Shown here: in pieces, positions 1-10,778 of the stretch | Layout: each line of letters opens with the position of its first letter | How positions within the stretch are numbered: the stretch's first letter is position 1 | Assembly (NCBI GenBank): GCA_023052935.1 | Contig: CM041292.1 | Location: 87,651,169-87,715,168, forward strand | Direction of reading: 5' to 3' | Length of the DNA: 64,000 nt | DNA from: Piezodorus guildinii | Lineage: Eukaryota; Arthropoda; Insecta; Hemiptera; Pentatomidae | Made by a program: the position numbers and the translations under genes | The notes under the pieces: generated by a model | Seen by the model: the letters and a program-made list of their open reading frames with translations, nothing else | What the model was told of the DNA's origin: nothing | Databases searched by the model: none

Positions 1-361
1 TTGAATAAATTGATATAATGAAATATTTTTCTGAATTTGAAATTACGTGATATTACTTTCAAGTAAATATTAATCTCTTTGGTGATTTTAATTTTTATAA
101 TTTGGCCGTGAAAACAATTATATAATAAATAAATTAGGGAATGAGGAAATGTAAATTTTAATAAATTATGGAATAATGTATAAAATATTATATTAATTGT
201 TATCTAATATATTTTGTAAATTAATATAAGACATTCTAAGTAAAGATAATTAAAAAAAATGTTTTCAATATGAATTGTTAAAAGTAAAAGGAATATATTA
301 CCTTAATATAGATTTAAAAAAAATAAAATAATGAAAGAATAAATAAATAAATAAATGAATA

Positions 362-397
<36 letters not shown>

Positions 398-524
398 ATA
401 TATATTATATATATATAGGAAGATGACAGATTAAGGGTATGTAGGAATATTTATTAAATATTTGTATTAAATATTTAGAAAAACATAATGTTTATTATCA
501 CTAAATTTATATAAGTGATGTTTT
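1..524. other. AT-rich spacer with TG/TA microsatellite
   Basis: No coding region or recognisable element is seen. A (TG)n stretch followed by (TA)n occupies about 361-418. The rest is low-complexity AT-rich DNA with many homopolymer runs. Confidence 0.6.
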
Positions 525-612
525 TACGATCCTTGAGAATGTCCTAGGGCTGAAACGTTGGAGATGAAAAAGAAAAAAGTTGTTGAGTGAAAATGTGGAT
601 CATATTTATTTT
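525..612 (+). repeat. Repeat M1, copy 1
   Basis: This stretch aligns by eye with 3938-4026. Shared blocks include gatccttgaaaatg-like sequence, ggctgaaac and the end tggatcatattta. It carries a GAAACG motif preceded by a short GC-rich inverted stretch, like several other places in the window (see findings). No coding capacity was seen. It could be the end of a larger dispersed element, possibly Penelope-like, but that is inference. Confidence 0.55.
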
Positions 613-999
613 TTTTAATACCTATAATTAAAATAATTCACTGAAAAAATAAATACATATAAATGTTTTTTTTTAATATTTTCATTAATAATTAGGGCTT
701 ATAGGTTTCTTATCTTTTTTTAATTGTTAAAATTCTTTAATCATCATAATTGTACCTAAGCAATGATGCACACTTTCGTATTTATCAGTTATGTCCGTTT
801 TACATTTATGTAAAAATACGTAACCTGTACTTAACCTTTTTTTTATCCAACCTAAACCTTTTTGTAGCCTGTATATAATTGGTTGTTTTTATATGTACTA
901 CTAAGCAGCAGATTTCGAGGCATAATCAACTTCACTTGTATTTGCTATTATACCTACTTGAATTAAATTATTTTGATAGGATAAGTGTGATGACATCTC

Positions 1000-1480
1000 A
1001 AAAGTTCATCGTACGATCTTTTCCTTAAGTGATGTCTTTCCCAAGGGACCCAAATTACCGGAGTTTCACTTGGCTGTTGTGACGGATCCGAATGGTGATA
1101 TATGACCGCTATAAGCCGCTGTTGGATGGGAAGCGTTGGCTAACCCTTGTGGTCCCTGCTGCTTCTGGTTAGGGCCAATATTTGGTTTGTCATTAGCCTT
1201 CCTATAATCAACGCAGAGCGAGGCGATGGTTCACTATCATTATCGGAAGGTTGGTTAAATCCTCGTAACTTGTCATATGTCAGTTATGGTGGCCTCATTC
1301 CCACAAGTTCTCCAATGAAGAAATTTATTTTACGAGGAAAGAGATTTAAACTGAGGAAATGGTCATTTATTAAACCAGCTGAACAGGTGTCATCGATTCT
1401 GTTCTTGATCGTGATCTATTATGACTCATTGAAACACAAAAAGGGCCAAATGGCTGTGGTGGATGCTCATTGATAGAAAA
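1000..1480 (+). other. GC-richer segment with short open frames, origin unknown
   Basis: This segment is more GC-balanced than its neighbours. A frame around 1040-1106 reads FHLAVVTDPNGDI before a stop. After a one-base shift, YDRYKPLLDGKRWLTLV follows at about 1101-1155. A separate 108-codon ATG frame runs 1147-1473. The two adjacent protein-like frames suggest a decayed coding fragment, either a pseudogene or part of an old element. I do not recognise the family, and chance is possible. Confidence 0.2.
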
Positions 1481-1567
1481 GGTGGAACGTTTCATTACAC
1501 CCTCTGAAATAAACAATTAGAAACATTATAGCTAATATAAAGCTCTTAAACATATACTAAATACTTA

Positions 1568-2188
1568 AACCAAATTACCTTTACCCTTCTTCGCAAATCA
1601 ATGACCTCCTGTCCCACTGTATCCTTTAATAACAACCTCACTCATTCGGGTAGAACAAATCCAATACCTAGAACTCTATCTTGACTAATTTCTTGCTTGT
1701 AATCCTTATACAAGACTTGAACGACAAGAAACTTCTCGTAGATACCAATTACTGCAACACTTACTTAACAAACGTTCAATACATCCACTCTATTACAAAA
1801 AGCTTATTTATGTTACCGTTATCAGGCCCATCTTGACATATGGAATCGAGCTTTGGGGCTCTATTAAAACATTTAATTCCTTCCACATCCAATCCAAAAT
1901 CCTAAATGCTGCTTACTTCGTCACAAATAAAATCATCCATAAAGACCTTAACATCCCATTCGTTGCAGACCTATCTCGTATCAGATATACCACTTTTAAT
2001 TCCAAACTCCCAAACCACATTAACCCCCTTGTCCGCAACGAATCAACCTTATTCCTGATAGAACCCCGGGGAGATTGAAAAGAAGATGTGCTCGGGATCT
2101 ACTAATTTAAATAAACATTGAAACTACCGTTGGATAGTTCCTTCATAAATCTGATTGCAGTTGTAAAACTCAATAAAATAATAAAAAT
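1568..2188 (+). mobile_element. LINE-A fragment: 3' end of ORF2 and 3' UTR (broken)
   Basis: This is a 5'-truncated, decayed copy of the LINE-A element at 45014-50112. It starts at the position matching about 49403 in the intact copy. It keeps the frames for LKRQETSRRYQLLQHLL-like sequence, the block ending TYGIELWGS (around 1833-1860) and the C-terminal stretch with NPLVRN. Frames are broken by stops and small indels; the longest clean piece is 81 codons at 1833-2078. The 3' UTR ends in an A-rich AATAAAATAATAAAAA tail near 2188. No clear target-site duplication was found. It cannot encode an active protein. Confidence 0.85.
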
Positions 2189-2985
2189 GCCCATTAGTCG
2201 TAAGATTCCAAAGCAAGTACCATTTACAAGGCTGGCTCCGTTCAGTTGGTATCATTTCGAGTCAGATGGCACCTTTTCGAATCCGTCACATTCATGTTAA
2301 TCTCCAAGAACAAGTCTAAGTCTTTCCAGTCTTGCTGTAATACCTAGGTTGGCAACATATAGGGTTACGAATTCTGTTTGACTTAATTGGAGTAAAGACG
2401 TTCTACTCCTTCTCCTCTCAAAAATAAAGGAAGAATCTCCACCCTCTATTCCCTCCTAAAAAAAAAAAAAAAAAAAATTGATCCAGCTTTACGTAATATC
2501 AAAGTATGTTTCTGTATTTCCTAAACCAAAAAATTAGCAATTTAAACATTTAACTTGTGACAAATATTATCACTCTCAAGAAGATCAGAAAGAGTCACAC
2601 ATGAAATTAAAAAGTAGACACAATAGGCTTAAATAAAATGAGTCAAATCGCTAAAGAAAAAAAAAAAAAAAAAAAAAAAACCTATGGACTGCGGTATATA
2701 TCAGTTTAAGATCAGATTACACTTTAATAGGTGCTCTTGGAATGTTCTTCCTTCCACCTCAAATCACTTGAAAGTAGTAAAAAATTTGATTGAGATCAGC
2801 ACGCTGTCTTAGTACTGAAGAATGTCGTTTTGTAAGCACGTCTGTTAATTTATTTAACATTCAGGCCTACCGTCAATGAGAGATAAGTGATTCCTTACTG
2901 GTAACAGTTGAAAAAATCTATTTTAAAAATGTTTCTCGAACAAAGTCAAGATCTAGAAACTATGTAAATTAGCAAGAACATTTAG
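2189..2985. other. Unassigned stretch with two long A-runs
   Basis: There is an A-run at about 2457-2477 and another at about 2658-2680. Each could be the tail of a retroposed sequence. Text before the first run has no recognisable tRNA-like boxes. The stretch 2700-2985 lies just past the point where the mariner homology ends and shows no convincing protein similarity on either strand. Confidence 0.4.
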
Positions 2986-2989
2986 TTTG

Positions 2990-3725
2990 ACGAAATTATT
3001 AAAATTTTCGTTGTCTTGGTGGAATAGCACTCCTTTCCGATTAGCCAACTCTGGCCATTTCTCTCCAATCGATGCATTCAATCGATCTAATTGGACGCAG
3101 TAAAAGTCAGTATTTATAATTTGGTTTTGAGGAATGAGCTCAAAATGTATGGGTACCTACCAATCCCACCAAATACTGAGCATCACCTTTCTTGGATGCA
3201 GGCCGGCCTTTGGTGTTGCGAGCGGCGTCGTTCCAGGCAACCCCCAAGATTTTTTTCGGCTGGTGTTGATGTAGAGAATAAATTTTTCGTCACCAGTAAC
3301 AACTCGTTTCAAAAAAGGTTCCTCTACATTTTTTTTTTTCAGCTGCAAATCACTATATGAAATCCTTTCACTGAACTCATAGGGAACCTAAACGTCGTAA
3401 CGACAGATGTATCCGGCCTTCATTAGATGATAAAAAACGGTCGATTTGCAGGCTATTAACTCCTCAGCTATCTCACGGACAATTTTGATTACCAACATAA
3501 TATCCTCTATGCCAAGATTTGAACTCCGGCCAGCCCGGGGTTGGTCTTCCAAATTGAAACATCCTGATCTAAACCGCGAAAACCACCTCTGAATTGTGCT
3601 ATCTGCAGTTGAATCGCTGCCATTCACGGCACGAATATTTCTTGCAGTTTGGGCTGCGTTCTTCCCTTTTTTAAAAAAAAACAGCATAATATGCCGAAAA
3701 TGAGCTGAATCGTCACTCATGTTGG
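2990..3725 (-). pseudogene. Mariner transposase relic (N-terminal two thirds)
   Basis: Read on the minus strand, this is a Tc1/mariner-superfamily transposase of the mariner type. From 3720 downward it gives HFRHIMLFFFKKGKNAAQTA, then the second helix-turn-helix part with IQRWFSRFRSG and LEDQPRAGR (an open frame at 3388-3732). After stops and a shift comes the catalytic region: GDEKFILY (first catalytic D), then FELIPQNQIINTDFY and VLFHQDNE (second catalytic D) near 3010. The third catalytic D with its usual YSPDL context is missing, so the 3' end is lost near 2990. Several in-frame stops separate the parts. No inverted repeats were identified. The element is dead. Confidence 0.85.
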
Positions 3726-3935
3726 TTTGCAATAAACTACACTACTGAGCCTTAATAAAGACGAATTCGGCGTGTAAACATGGTTAATTCCATGAGGATT
3801 AAATACATACAAATAAACATTAGCTTTGTGATTAATTTTTAGTAGAAAAAATAATAGGTAAATTTTATTTAAAAATCTCTACAAACTTTCCAGATAACCA
3901 AATATTTTAATGTATGCAATAAACAGGACAGATTA

Positions 3936-4026
3936 AAGGATCCTTGAAAATGGAAAAGGCTGAAACGCGGGAGAGGAAAAATAAAATAAAAGGATTGTTG
4001 AGTGAAAAATATGGATCATATTTATT
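3936..4026 (+). repeat. Repeat M1, copy 2
   Basis: Second copy of the sequence at 525-612, in the same orientation. It reads atccttgaaaatgg, then ggctgaaacgcggg, and ends with ggatcatatttattt. The flanks before and after do not match those of copy 1, so the two are separate dispersed copies. Confidence 0.55.
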
Positions 4027-5139
4027 TAAAAGAACCAAAAAATATAAAATATTATTATTTTTCCCTATTATTTTATGGATCAAAATAGATAATTCATTAT
4101 TATTTTCTCTGTTTTTTAGCTTTATTTCTTTCGAAAATAGTTGACTAATTATTATTATTTATTAGTCCTATCTGTTCATCAAAGAAGGATGGGTATGGAC
4201 TTTATATACATTTGTTAACTATATACATAAATATTAAAGGAAATTGTATATTGTATATTTGTATAAATTAGCTAAAAAGACAGATGGGTTTTCAAATTAA
4301 ATTTTATTAAGTTCGCACTAAACTAAACTGTGTTAAAAGATACTTATAAGATGAACTTTGAAATAAAACATGCCGTTATGTTAGGTTTACCCATGCGTTG
4401 AAAATTATCTGTTAATAAAAAAAAGCGGTTGGTCATCGTTTCCAAAATTTAATTTCGTTTCACCTAAACCAATGTACCCTTATGTTTACACCCTTCATTG
4501 AATACTTAAACATCGGTTCATTCAAATCTTGAAAAGAAAATTGTTTTTACCATTTAAATACAAGCTGTTGGCGGTGCTGTAGACACCGGCTGGATTCCAT
4601 CACGTTTGAGTTCTTCTCTGGCGCTCTGTATATCTATTTAAGGTGTATAATTATATATTTTTTCTCTCTTCCAGTGTCCTGCTGAATCCTTAATAACCTC
4701 ATGATTATAATTCTTCCCCAAGAGTTTTTCGGCTTGTTATACTTGCAGGAGCTATATTAAGTGGTAATTTTGAGATAGGACATTGACTTAAATTGCCCCA
4801 TGTGTTTCTAAACTTATACTCCAAAAAGAAATAATTATCTCCGAAGTTCATATTAATAAGATACTTCAATAAATATTAGTAGTAAATTATATTTTATTAT
4901 GTTTTTAAAACGTTGTTTGGTGATAATTTCAGCTCTTTTTCTCTGAAATCAGGTATTTTTTTAATCTTGAATCGAGTCTTAGAAATGTTAATTGAAACAA
5001 TTTATCTAGATTAGGCTTTGGACTAATTTACGTTCAAAGATTTTTTAAAATTTAAAACCTACAACTACTCTGAATTATAATGAATTTTATTTAACTCATA
5101 TAAGTTATTTTGAGGTTAGTAATTATCCTTATAATTAAA
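4027..5139. other. AT-rich spacer
   Basis: No gene, repeat family or conserved motif is seen. A pyrimidine tract followed by CAG at about 4660-4675 looks like a splice acceptor, but no open frame of useful length follows it. Confidence 0.5.
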
Positions 5140-5390
5140 TAGGGAGCGGCGTGGCCTAGTGAATAGAGCATTAGGATTTTGTTCTCCGGGTGCCCAGTTT
5201 CGAATCCCGGCTATGACAGAATTTTTGTTTTCTGTAATTTAAGCTGTTGAGGAATCCTGGGGTATGGAGACCCTCCTAGGGCACACCGTGTATAGCAAAA
5301 ATAGGGAAATAACCTGGGGCCGAGCGTGATTTAGGCCTAATCACCTCTTTGCCATTCTATGGTCACATTGATAAGAATGTGCATATCAGA
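5140..5390 (+). mobile_element. tRNA-derived SINE (SINE-A)
   Basis: The 5' part resembles a tRNA gene: GGCGTGGCCTAGTGAATAGA carries an A-box-like block, and GTTTCGAATCCC at about 5200 matches the pol III B box. The body contains GTATGGAGACCCTCC, CCTGGGGC and GAGCGTGAT. The same ordered blocks occur in reverse at 30895-31145. Such elements are transcribed by RNA polymerase III and copied by LINE enzymes. The tail and duplication are not clear. Confidence 0.75.
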
Positions 5391-6004
5391 AAATTGTTTA
5401 AAAAATTTTAGTTTTTTTTAAATTAATTCATTCTTCTAATTTGAAGTGTTTTTGAAGATTTATTCTTAAGTTCTCTATGAAGTTTTCAGACATCTGTGAA
5501 AGTAAGTCATAAGTAGAGATGATCTAAGAGAAAACCAGTAAAAGCCCGCGTACTTCAATTCCACTTCAGATTCTGATTTTTCCGAGTGTTTTCAGCAACC
5601 ATTTTTTTTGGACTGTCAAATGATGGTTCCTTCTTTTTAAATAAAACAAACTGTTTTCTCTTACATAAAAACAAGCAATCAGTGAGGTATGATGTGAGAA
5701 ATCATTCTCTCCTATTCCTTATGCTTAAGCAAATATGCTGGCAGCTTAATATCAGATGATGTATTAGCAGTCCACGTTTCATTTTCTCTATATTTGAGGC
5801 GCTTCTTGCAGCTTTCTTATTGTTATAGAAAGTACTAACCCTCTTATTAAATATAGTCTCCATTATTTTAGTAAACATATAATTCTTCCTCCCCCAACCG
5901 AGTTTTGAAGATTGGAGTATTAGGTTCATTATAAAATAATCCAGTTAATTAAATTAAAGTAACATTAATTAAGAAAAGTTTACTACTAAAATACAATATT
6001 TTTC
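5391..6004. other. AT-rich spacer
   Basis: Nothing recognisable was found. A 75-codon minus-strand frame at 5702-5929 has low-complexity composition and no known motif. Confidence 0.5.
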
Positions 6005-6300
6005 GGTCTTGATGAAGCTATTTATTCTCGAACCTCCCCGAACGTAGAGTTCTGAAAGAAGAGGGCCGAAGGTGTGAACAGGTAAGGATGAATGGGTGTG
6101 ATATACCCGCCGTTCATGAATTATGAATGAAAGGCGGTGTTGTTAATGAGGCACTATCCGCGTTTTCGAGCGGCTATAATCCGTTTTTTCTCGATTCGTC
6201 ACGGCCCTCCCCTCGCTGATTTATAAACTTCCATAACTTCGAGAGAGCAAACAGCGCCTTGCGGAACGGCTATGGTACGTGGGGGTCCAATCTTAGATGG
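6005..6300. promoter_or_regulatory. GC- and CpG-richer island, possible regulatory or conserved noncoding DNA
   Basis: The composition changes abruptly from the AT-rich surroundings. CpG-containing words such as ATCCGCGTTTTCGAGCGG and CTTGCGGAACGG occur. No open frame, transposon end or tRNA-like box explains it. A host regulatory element or an exon fragment is possible; function is inference only. Confidence 0.25.
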
Positions 6301-6921
6301 ATACATTCAATCAATCTTTATCTTTCATTTATCTTTGCAACTATTACAGTACTCAAGGAAGTTATTAATTAAAATATGTATTATTTTTTTTGTTTTTGAA
6401 AAACTTTTTTTCTACTAATATAATAATATTGTAATGTAAACATATGTAGCCACAAGCCCTTCTTGTAATAATTAATTTATTAGAAATTTTTACATTTTTA
6501 AAAATGCACTACTTAAAATTGTTTTTATTTCTACCAATTAATTTCTTCTTTTACTTCCAAGAAGGTGTTCCAAATTCATATTATAAATTATTAATTGTAA
6601 AAGCAATGTAATGAAGAGTAAATGGTATTGTAATTTAAACAAATGTTCGGAACAATATCTTCTTTCAAAAATTAATTTATTATAAATTCCTTTAAAAAAA
6701 TTTGTATTGTAAAAATTTTCAATAAGATATTGTTTCTAAATTTATTTATATTACAACTTTTTTTTAGTTTTTGTTGATGATTTTATACAATATGAAATGA
6801 TTTTAACATATCATTTATCAAATTTCCTTTTCTTGTTTCGCTATGGCATATTTAACACGCCTCTATTTTGAAAACGGTTCATCTGTTTTGCTTAATATTG
6901 GGGGCTACTGAGCAAATGATC
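6301..6921. other. AT-rich spacer
   Basis: No supported feature. Runs of T and A dominate. Confidence 0.5.
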
Positions 6922-6954
6922 CAGTTATATTATTAAATTCTCCATTTAAATTAA

Positions 6955-6994
<40 letters not shown>

Positions 6995-7146
6995 TATATA
7001 TATATAAAAATTTCAAATTAAAGTATGTACATGAAAATTTACTACAGTTATATTATTAAATTCTCCATTTAAATTAAAGATATATATATATATTTTTTTT
7101 AATATATAAAAATTTCAAATTAAAGTATGTACATGAAAATTTACTA
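6922..7146 (+). repeat. Two-unit tandem duplication with internal TA tracts
   Basis: Unit 1 (6922-7044) and unit 2 (7045-7146) both read cagttatattattaaattc, continue through a (TA)n and T-run core of different length, and end with agtatgtacatgaaaattta. Outside the TA tract the two units are almost identical, so the duplication is recent. Replication slippage or unequal exchange at the TA tract is the likely cause. Confidence 0.85.
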
Positions 7147-7317
7147 ATTTTTCCTCCCAATTCTTAGCTAATATATTCAACAAAAATATTTATAATTTAT
7201 CCAATTTAGGTAATTCTTTATTAGTTTCACTCTTTTTCAACTCTAACTTTATTTGAAAATTCTTTAATCGGTTTTAACAATGGAGGTAAGTGAAAGTCGT
7301 GTTTTGTCCTAACCAGA
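7147..7317 (+). repeat. Rep-X copy 1 (one terminal part only)
   Basis: This carries the terminal block of the Rep-X family: ATGGAGGTAAGTGAAAGTCG followed by a variable stretch and ACCAGA at 7312-7317. It matches 43130-43172 in the most complete copy. The rest of the element is lost or too diverged. The 61-codon minus frame at 7227-7412 is a shadow of this repeat. Confidence 0.7.
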
Positions 7318-7449
7318 TTTTTTAAAATATATTTTTGAAATATTACATTGATATGGAATTTCGTCATGGGTTTTTTTTCAAGGTGGTGATATCCTTCTGG
7401 ACTTCTCGCCATCCTGCTGTTTATTAAGGACTTATGAAGATCTATTAAG

Positions 7450-7770
7450 TTGAGAACTAAACCACTTTCTTTTCCTTTTGCTTATTCCTGTGGGTCCCCT
7501 CACCCCATGACATTTCCTTCGCTCCCCGCTGGCTGACATGGCGTGTAGTAGTAGCCTGCTATAATAGGCCTTCGGTTGGGCCGTGTATAAGGAAACGAGG
7601 TGTCAGGGGAAAAAGACAAACAGCCTGGAGAGGAACTTACAATCGGACACTGTTCCTACACCTGTTTCTATCTTATTCTCTTTCTTCACAACACATGTCC
7701 CTCTTTACTATTTACTGCGTCCGCAAAAGGAGAGGCTTACAGTACATACTCTCCATAGGAGATAGAAACC
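7450..7770. other. GC-richer segment without recognised content
   Basis: It contains CCCGCTGGCTGACATGGCG and TAGGCCTTCGGTTGGGCCG, which stand out from the AT-rich flanks. There is no transposon end, tRNA box or recognisable protein. The 60-codon frame at 7583-7765 shows no known motif. Confidence 0.25.
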
Positions 7771-8449
7771 TCGCTTTTATTTTTGTTGGCTTCTTATTCA
7801 TTTCCATGCTATACTTACAGCCTAAGGATGTTCCTGGTGCTAGGAAGATCGATGACTCATCATAAACAAGTTTAATTAACTTGAGAATAATAATTAAGAC
7901 TTTAAATCACTCGATTGGTTCAAACCGAATTTCATAATGTTTATTCAAACAGTTCGTTAATTTTGTTGAAACTGGCCGCTCTCAAAAAAACCTTTATTAT
8001 TAAAATAATACTAATTTGAATACCGAGGTTCTAACACTAAGAATTCATTTCAATAATATTACCATAACTAATACCTGGGGTCAGAGGCTTACATATGTTT
8101 ATCTTTCAGTGGAGAAGTTGGGTATCCTTTTTTTATGTTTATAAAAAGTGGGTATCAATTGATTCGATAATGTATCAAGGTTATTATAATTATGTGGAGT
8201 TCATGGAATCATTTATAAGCTTGAATGAAATGAATAACACAAATAAAAAATTATATAGGAGCTTATTTTCTGATATCTCTTCTAGTCCAACGCAAAAGAC
8301 TAAACTCCTAAGTTCTTATTTAGAACCTATACCGTTTATAATTCTTTTCAATATCACTAGAAAACTGCCATATCATACTAAGAGCAGTTTTTTTCGTTCC
8401 AGCATGCCCATACCAGAAATCAAGAAATCAGTCGTTTGTTCCAAGATGC
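7771..8449. other. Spacer; 150-codon open frame of unknown meaning
   Basis: An ATG frame runs 8095-8547 on the plus strand. Its composition is rich in S, Y, F and K, as expected for translated AT-rich DNA. Its last part runs into the minus-strand SINE-C copy. No domain, signal peptide or motif is evident, so I treat it as a chance frame. Confidence 0.35.
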
Positions 8450-8675
8450 GCTACGGTTGGAATTTGTTACTGTGGCTAATCGGACGATGCTACAGTGGGA
8501 GTCCTAAATTTTGCCTATTCAGGCTTAATTATGATAGGAATCTTTAACGAGTACATGACATCGCACAGGTTCGGGACAAGCTTTTTAGTCCCATCCGAAG
8601 GACCACCTGTGAGTTTGAACCCGTGACATTTTTTATGCTAGCTACAATGCTACGGGTGATCCTACGTTGGAATTT
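8450..8675 (-). mobile_element. tRNA-derived SINE (SINE-C)
   Basis: On the minus strand the 5' end has an A-box-like block (GTAGCATTGTAGCTAGCA, about 8635-8655) and a B box (ACGGGTTCAAACTC, about 8607-8620). The body carries GTGCGATGTCATGTACTCG and AAAGATTCCTATCATAATT. The same body occurs at 58210-58335 on the minus strand. The 3' end, toward 8450, is not sharply defined. Confidence 0.65.
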
Positions 8676-8895
8676 AAATATTTAGAAAATGAGGCGTTTG
8701 GAAACAGCTTTATTGGATTCTTATCTAAAATATTTAAAACCGATATTAAACATACAATTTTTTTGTATAAACCTGTATAAAAATAATGTGTTACTTTCTG
8801 TTTATTTTACTGTACTATTCAATACTTATCTATTATCCTATTTTGATCTGTTCCGTTTAATGTTTATTGCTTATAATTAATTGCTGTTTGTAATA

Positions 8896-9775
8896 TACAC
8901 TTACTCAAAAATGTTTCCATTCACCCATAAATAAATTCTTAGTTTTGAAAGCTGAGGTTGATTTCCTCCACACTTTTGACCTTCCATCTGGCCCGCAAAT
9001 ATTAAATTTAGATTCCTAAGAGAATATGACCCGTTCCCAGAAATATTTGGGTTTATTTACAAACTCCCTAGTTACAGCCACTTCTCCTGGTTTAACTTAC
9101 TGAAGAAGGCTTTCTTCTTGCGACTCGACTACTGTATCCTTCCCTTCTTAGAATATTTTGACTGTTTCTGGGTGGACTTGAATCCCAAAGTCACTATTTA
9201 TTCTGATGGCCATTGAGATTGTAGTAGTGTGAGGATCTGAATGGACTTCAGCATGGATCGCTCCCCTGTGGTGATTCTGCAGTTCCTCAGGTCTTCCAGC
9301 ACGTGGTCTGTCCTCCAGTGATTTTAACCCTAAGTTGATACTGTACAGTAGCATGTGACTTATTAAATAGAAGTGCATTTTTTCTTGGGGATAAGCCCTG
9401 CATTCGGTAACGAACCATAAGCTCTTCCAAATCACGAAAAACAGGCATATTGAAAAGAAATCAGTTTCCCAGGCACACGTAAAGCTAATACTGAACTAAG
9501 AGTTGATTATGGACACAAGATTTATACAGATAAAACTGGAAAGACAACCGTAGTACAAACAATAGGATTAATATTAAAAAATCATGGAAACGTTTTCGAC
9601 ATATCATTAACAAAAGATATTCTGACTCGTTTGATAGTATTGTTGAAATTAAAATAAATAAATCTAATTTTTTATCTGCTATTAATAACTTTTACATTGG
9701 AGAATTGTTAAGTTGAAAATAAATAGCCCTGCAAATTAATAGCATGCTGTACGGAAACCTTTTTGAGTGAGTGTA
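8896..9775 (-). mobile_element. Tc1-like DNA transposon, internally deleted, with both inverted repeats
   Basis: Terminal inverted repeats are visible: CACTTACTCAAAAATGTTTCC at 8898-8918 faces its complement at 9753-9773 with few differences, each flanked by TA as is standard for Tc1/mariner insertion. Between them, on the minus strand, are pieces of Tc1 transposase. From 9449 downward: FRDLEELMVRYRMQGLSPRK (N-terminal DNA-binding part), after a shift SLEDRPRAGRPEE, then VHPETVKI, then VARRKP and FVNKPKYFWERVIFS, a stop, and ESKFNICGPDGRSKVWRK near 8985. The family normally has SDESKFN there, so the first catalytic Asp codon is replaced by a stop. The C-terminal part with the other catalytic residues is deleted; at about 880 bp it is roughly half the usual length. 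It is non-autonomous. Confidence 0.9.
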
Positions 9776-9824
9776 TGGAGAACCCCCAAAGACAAATAAA
9801 CTCATTCTATTCTATTTTATTGGG

Positions 9825-10107
9825 AGCCCGTGTCTGAGTGGCTAGCGCGCTAGTTTCTCATGCTACAGGTTGCGAGTTCGAATCCCAGTCCCGGCGGGGC
9901 TTTTATAATGATGTAATTAAATGGGGATTCACTCGCAGCCTCTCCCCCGGGTGTGTGTGAGACCCGTCAGCCAAATGGTGGCCACTCACAAAATTAGGCG
10001 TAGGGAGTGATGACCCTACACTACGAATTTCGTCGTGAAACGCGAGTGTAATCTCTCTGGAGATTACACCGCGAGGCCCAGGGCCTGCACGATACTGAAA
10101 AAAAAAA
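9825..10107 (+). mobile_element. tRNA-derived SINE (SINE-B)
   Basis: The head reads GGGAGCCCGTGTCTGAGTGG with CTAGCGCGCTAG, then the B box GAGTTCGAATCCC near 9872, so it resembles a Ser/Leu-type tRNA. The body is GC-rich (CTCTCCCCCGGGTGTGTGTG, CCGCGAGGCCCAGGGCC) and ends in an A-run at about 10098-10107. The sequence ttttatt sits just before the head and just after the tail, a weak candidate target duplication. It is unrelated in body to SINE-A and SINE-C. Confidence 0.8.
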
Positions 10108-10778
10108 TCATTTTATTAGATTCTTATGAGGTTACAATTTTATTTCGAAAATGTTTCTACTTACGTTAAATACCCTCCTGACTCAACGATATACCAAGGA
10201 ATATTACTTGAGGGCCTCCAGTTGGCCAAAGAGATCCTATGTAAATGAAGATATGAGAGAGGACTCGACTGGTTGCCCATTGTCCCAGCTTCCTTTGTTC
10301 CCCGCCTCCTTTCATCCTCACCGACTGGGCCGTAAAGAACAACCTTCTGTTCAATCCTTCCCAAGAATCGGGATACTTTTTATCATCCACTTCTTACTTT
10401 GGTACTCCCAGCTCAAATGCTTAACAGCGATATGCATCAAGGCTGCACAACATGCATCAATGTACTAATTATAGACGTGTTAAACTAAAAGTTACTAAAA
10501 TAATAAAAAAAAAAAATGTGGTCAGTGAATATAATAAATTTAGAAATGAAAATTAAATTAAAATTTATAGACATTCTCTCTTATTTAAAATATTTACATA
10601 CTGACATAGAAGACTTTGAACCAAGATTTTCCCTAACACTTGGGGAGTAAAGGAGAATTTTTGATATTTTCTTCCCCCTGCATCAATGGTATTTAATACT
10701 TCCGTTTGCTATAAAATTCTAATGTCAGCCTATATATTCTTTTCTTTTATTTTTATACTTATTTTGTATGTAAAAAAA
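10108..10778. other. Spacer with a GC-richer patch and short overlapping frames
   Basis: Between about 10160 and 10390 the DNA is GC-richer, and three overlapping frames of 67-105 codons are open on both strands. None shows a known motif. Overlap on both strands argues against real coding. Confidence 0.35.

Noticed and set aside
2700..2985. Copia-like RNase H end downstream of the mariner relic
   Set aside because: A few words (VRNHLSLIDG, LTDVLTK) looked suggestive on the minus strand, but frames shift repeatedly and the family signature is not met.
4660..4700. Splice acceptor and exon
   Set aside because: A good pyrimidine tract and CAG, but all three frames close within about 30 bases without a usable donor.
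5140..5220. Functional tRNA gene
   Set aside because: A- and B-box-like words are present, but the body continues as a SINE and the same unit recurs at 30895-31145; no clean cloverleaf was found.
8095..8547. 150-codon open frame as a host gene
   Set aside because: Composition is that of translated AT-rich DNA, no motif is seen, and its end overlaps a minus-strand SINE.
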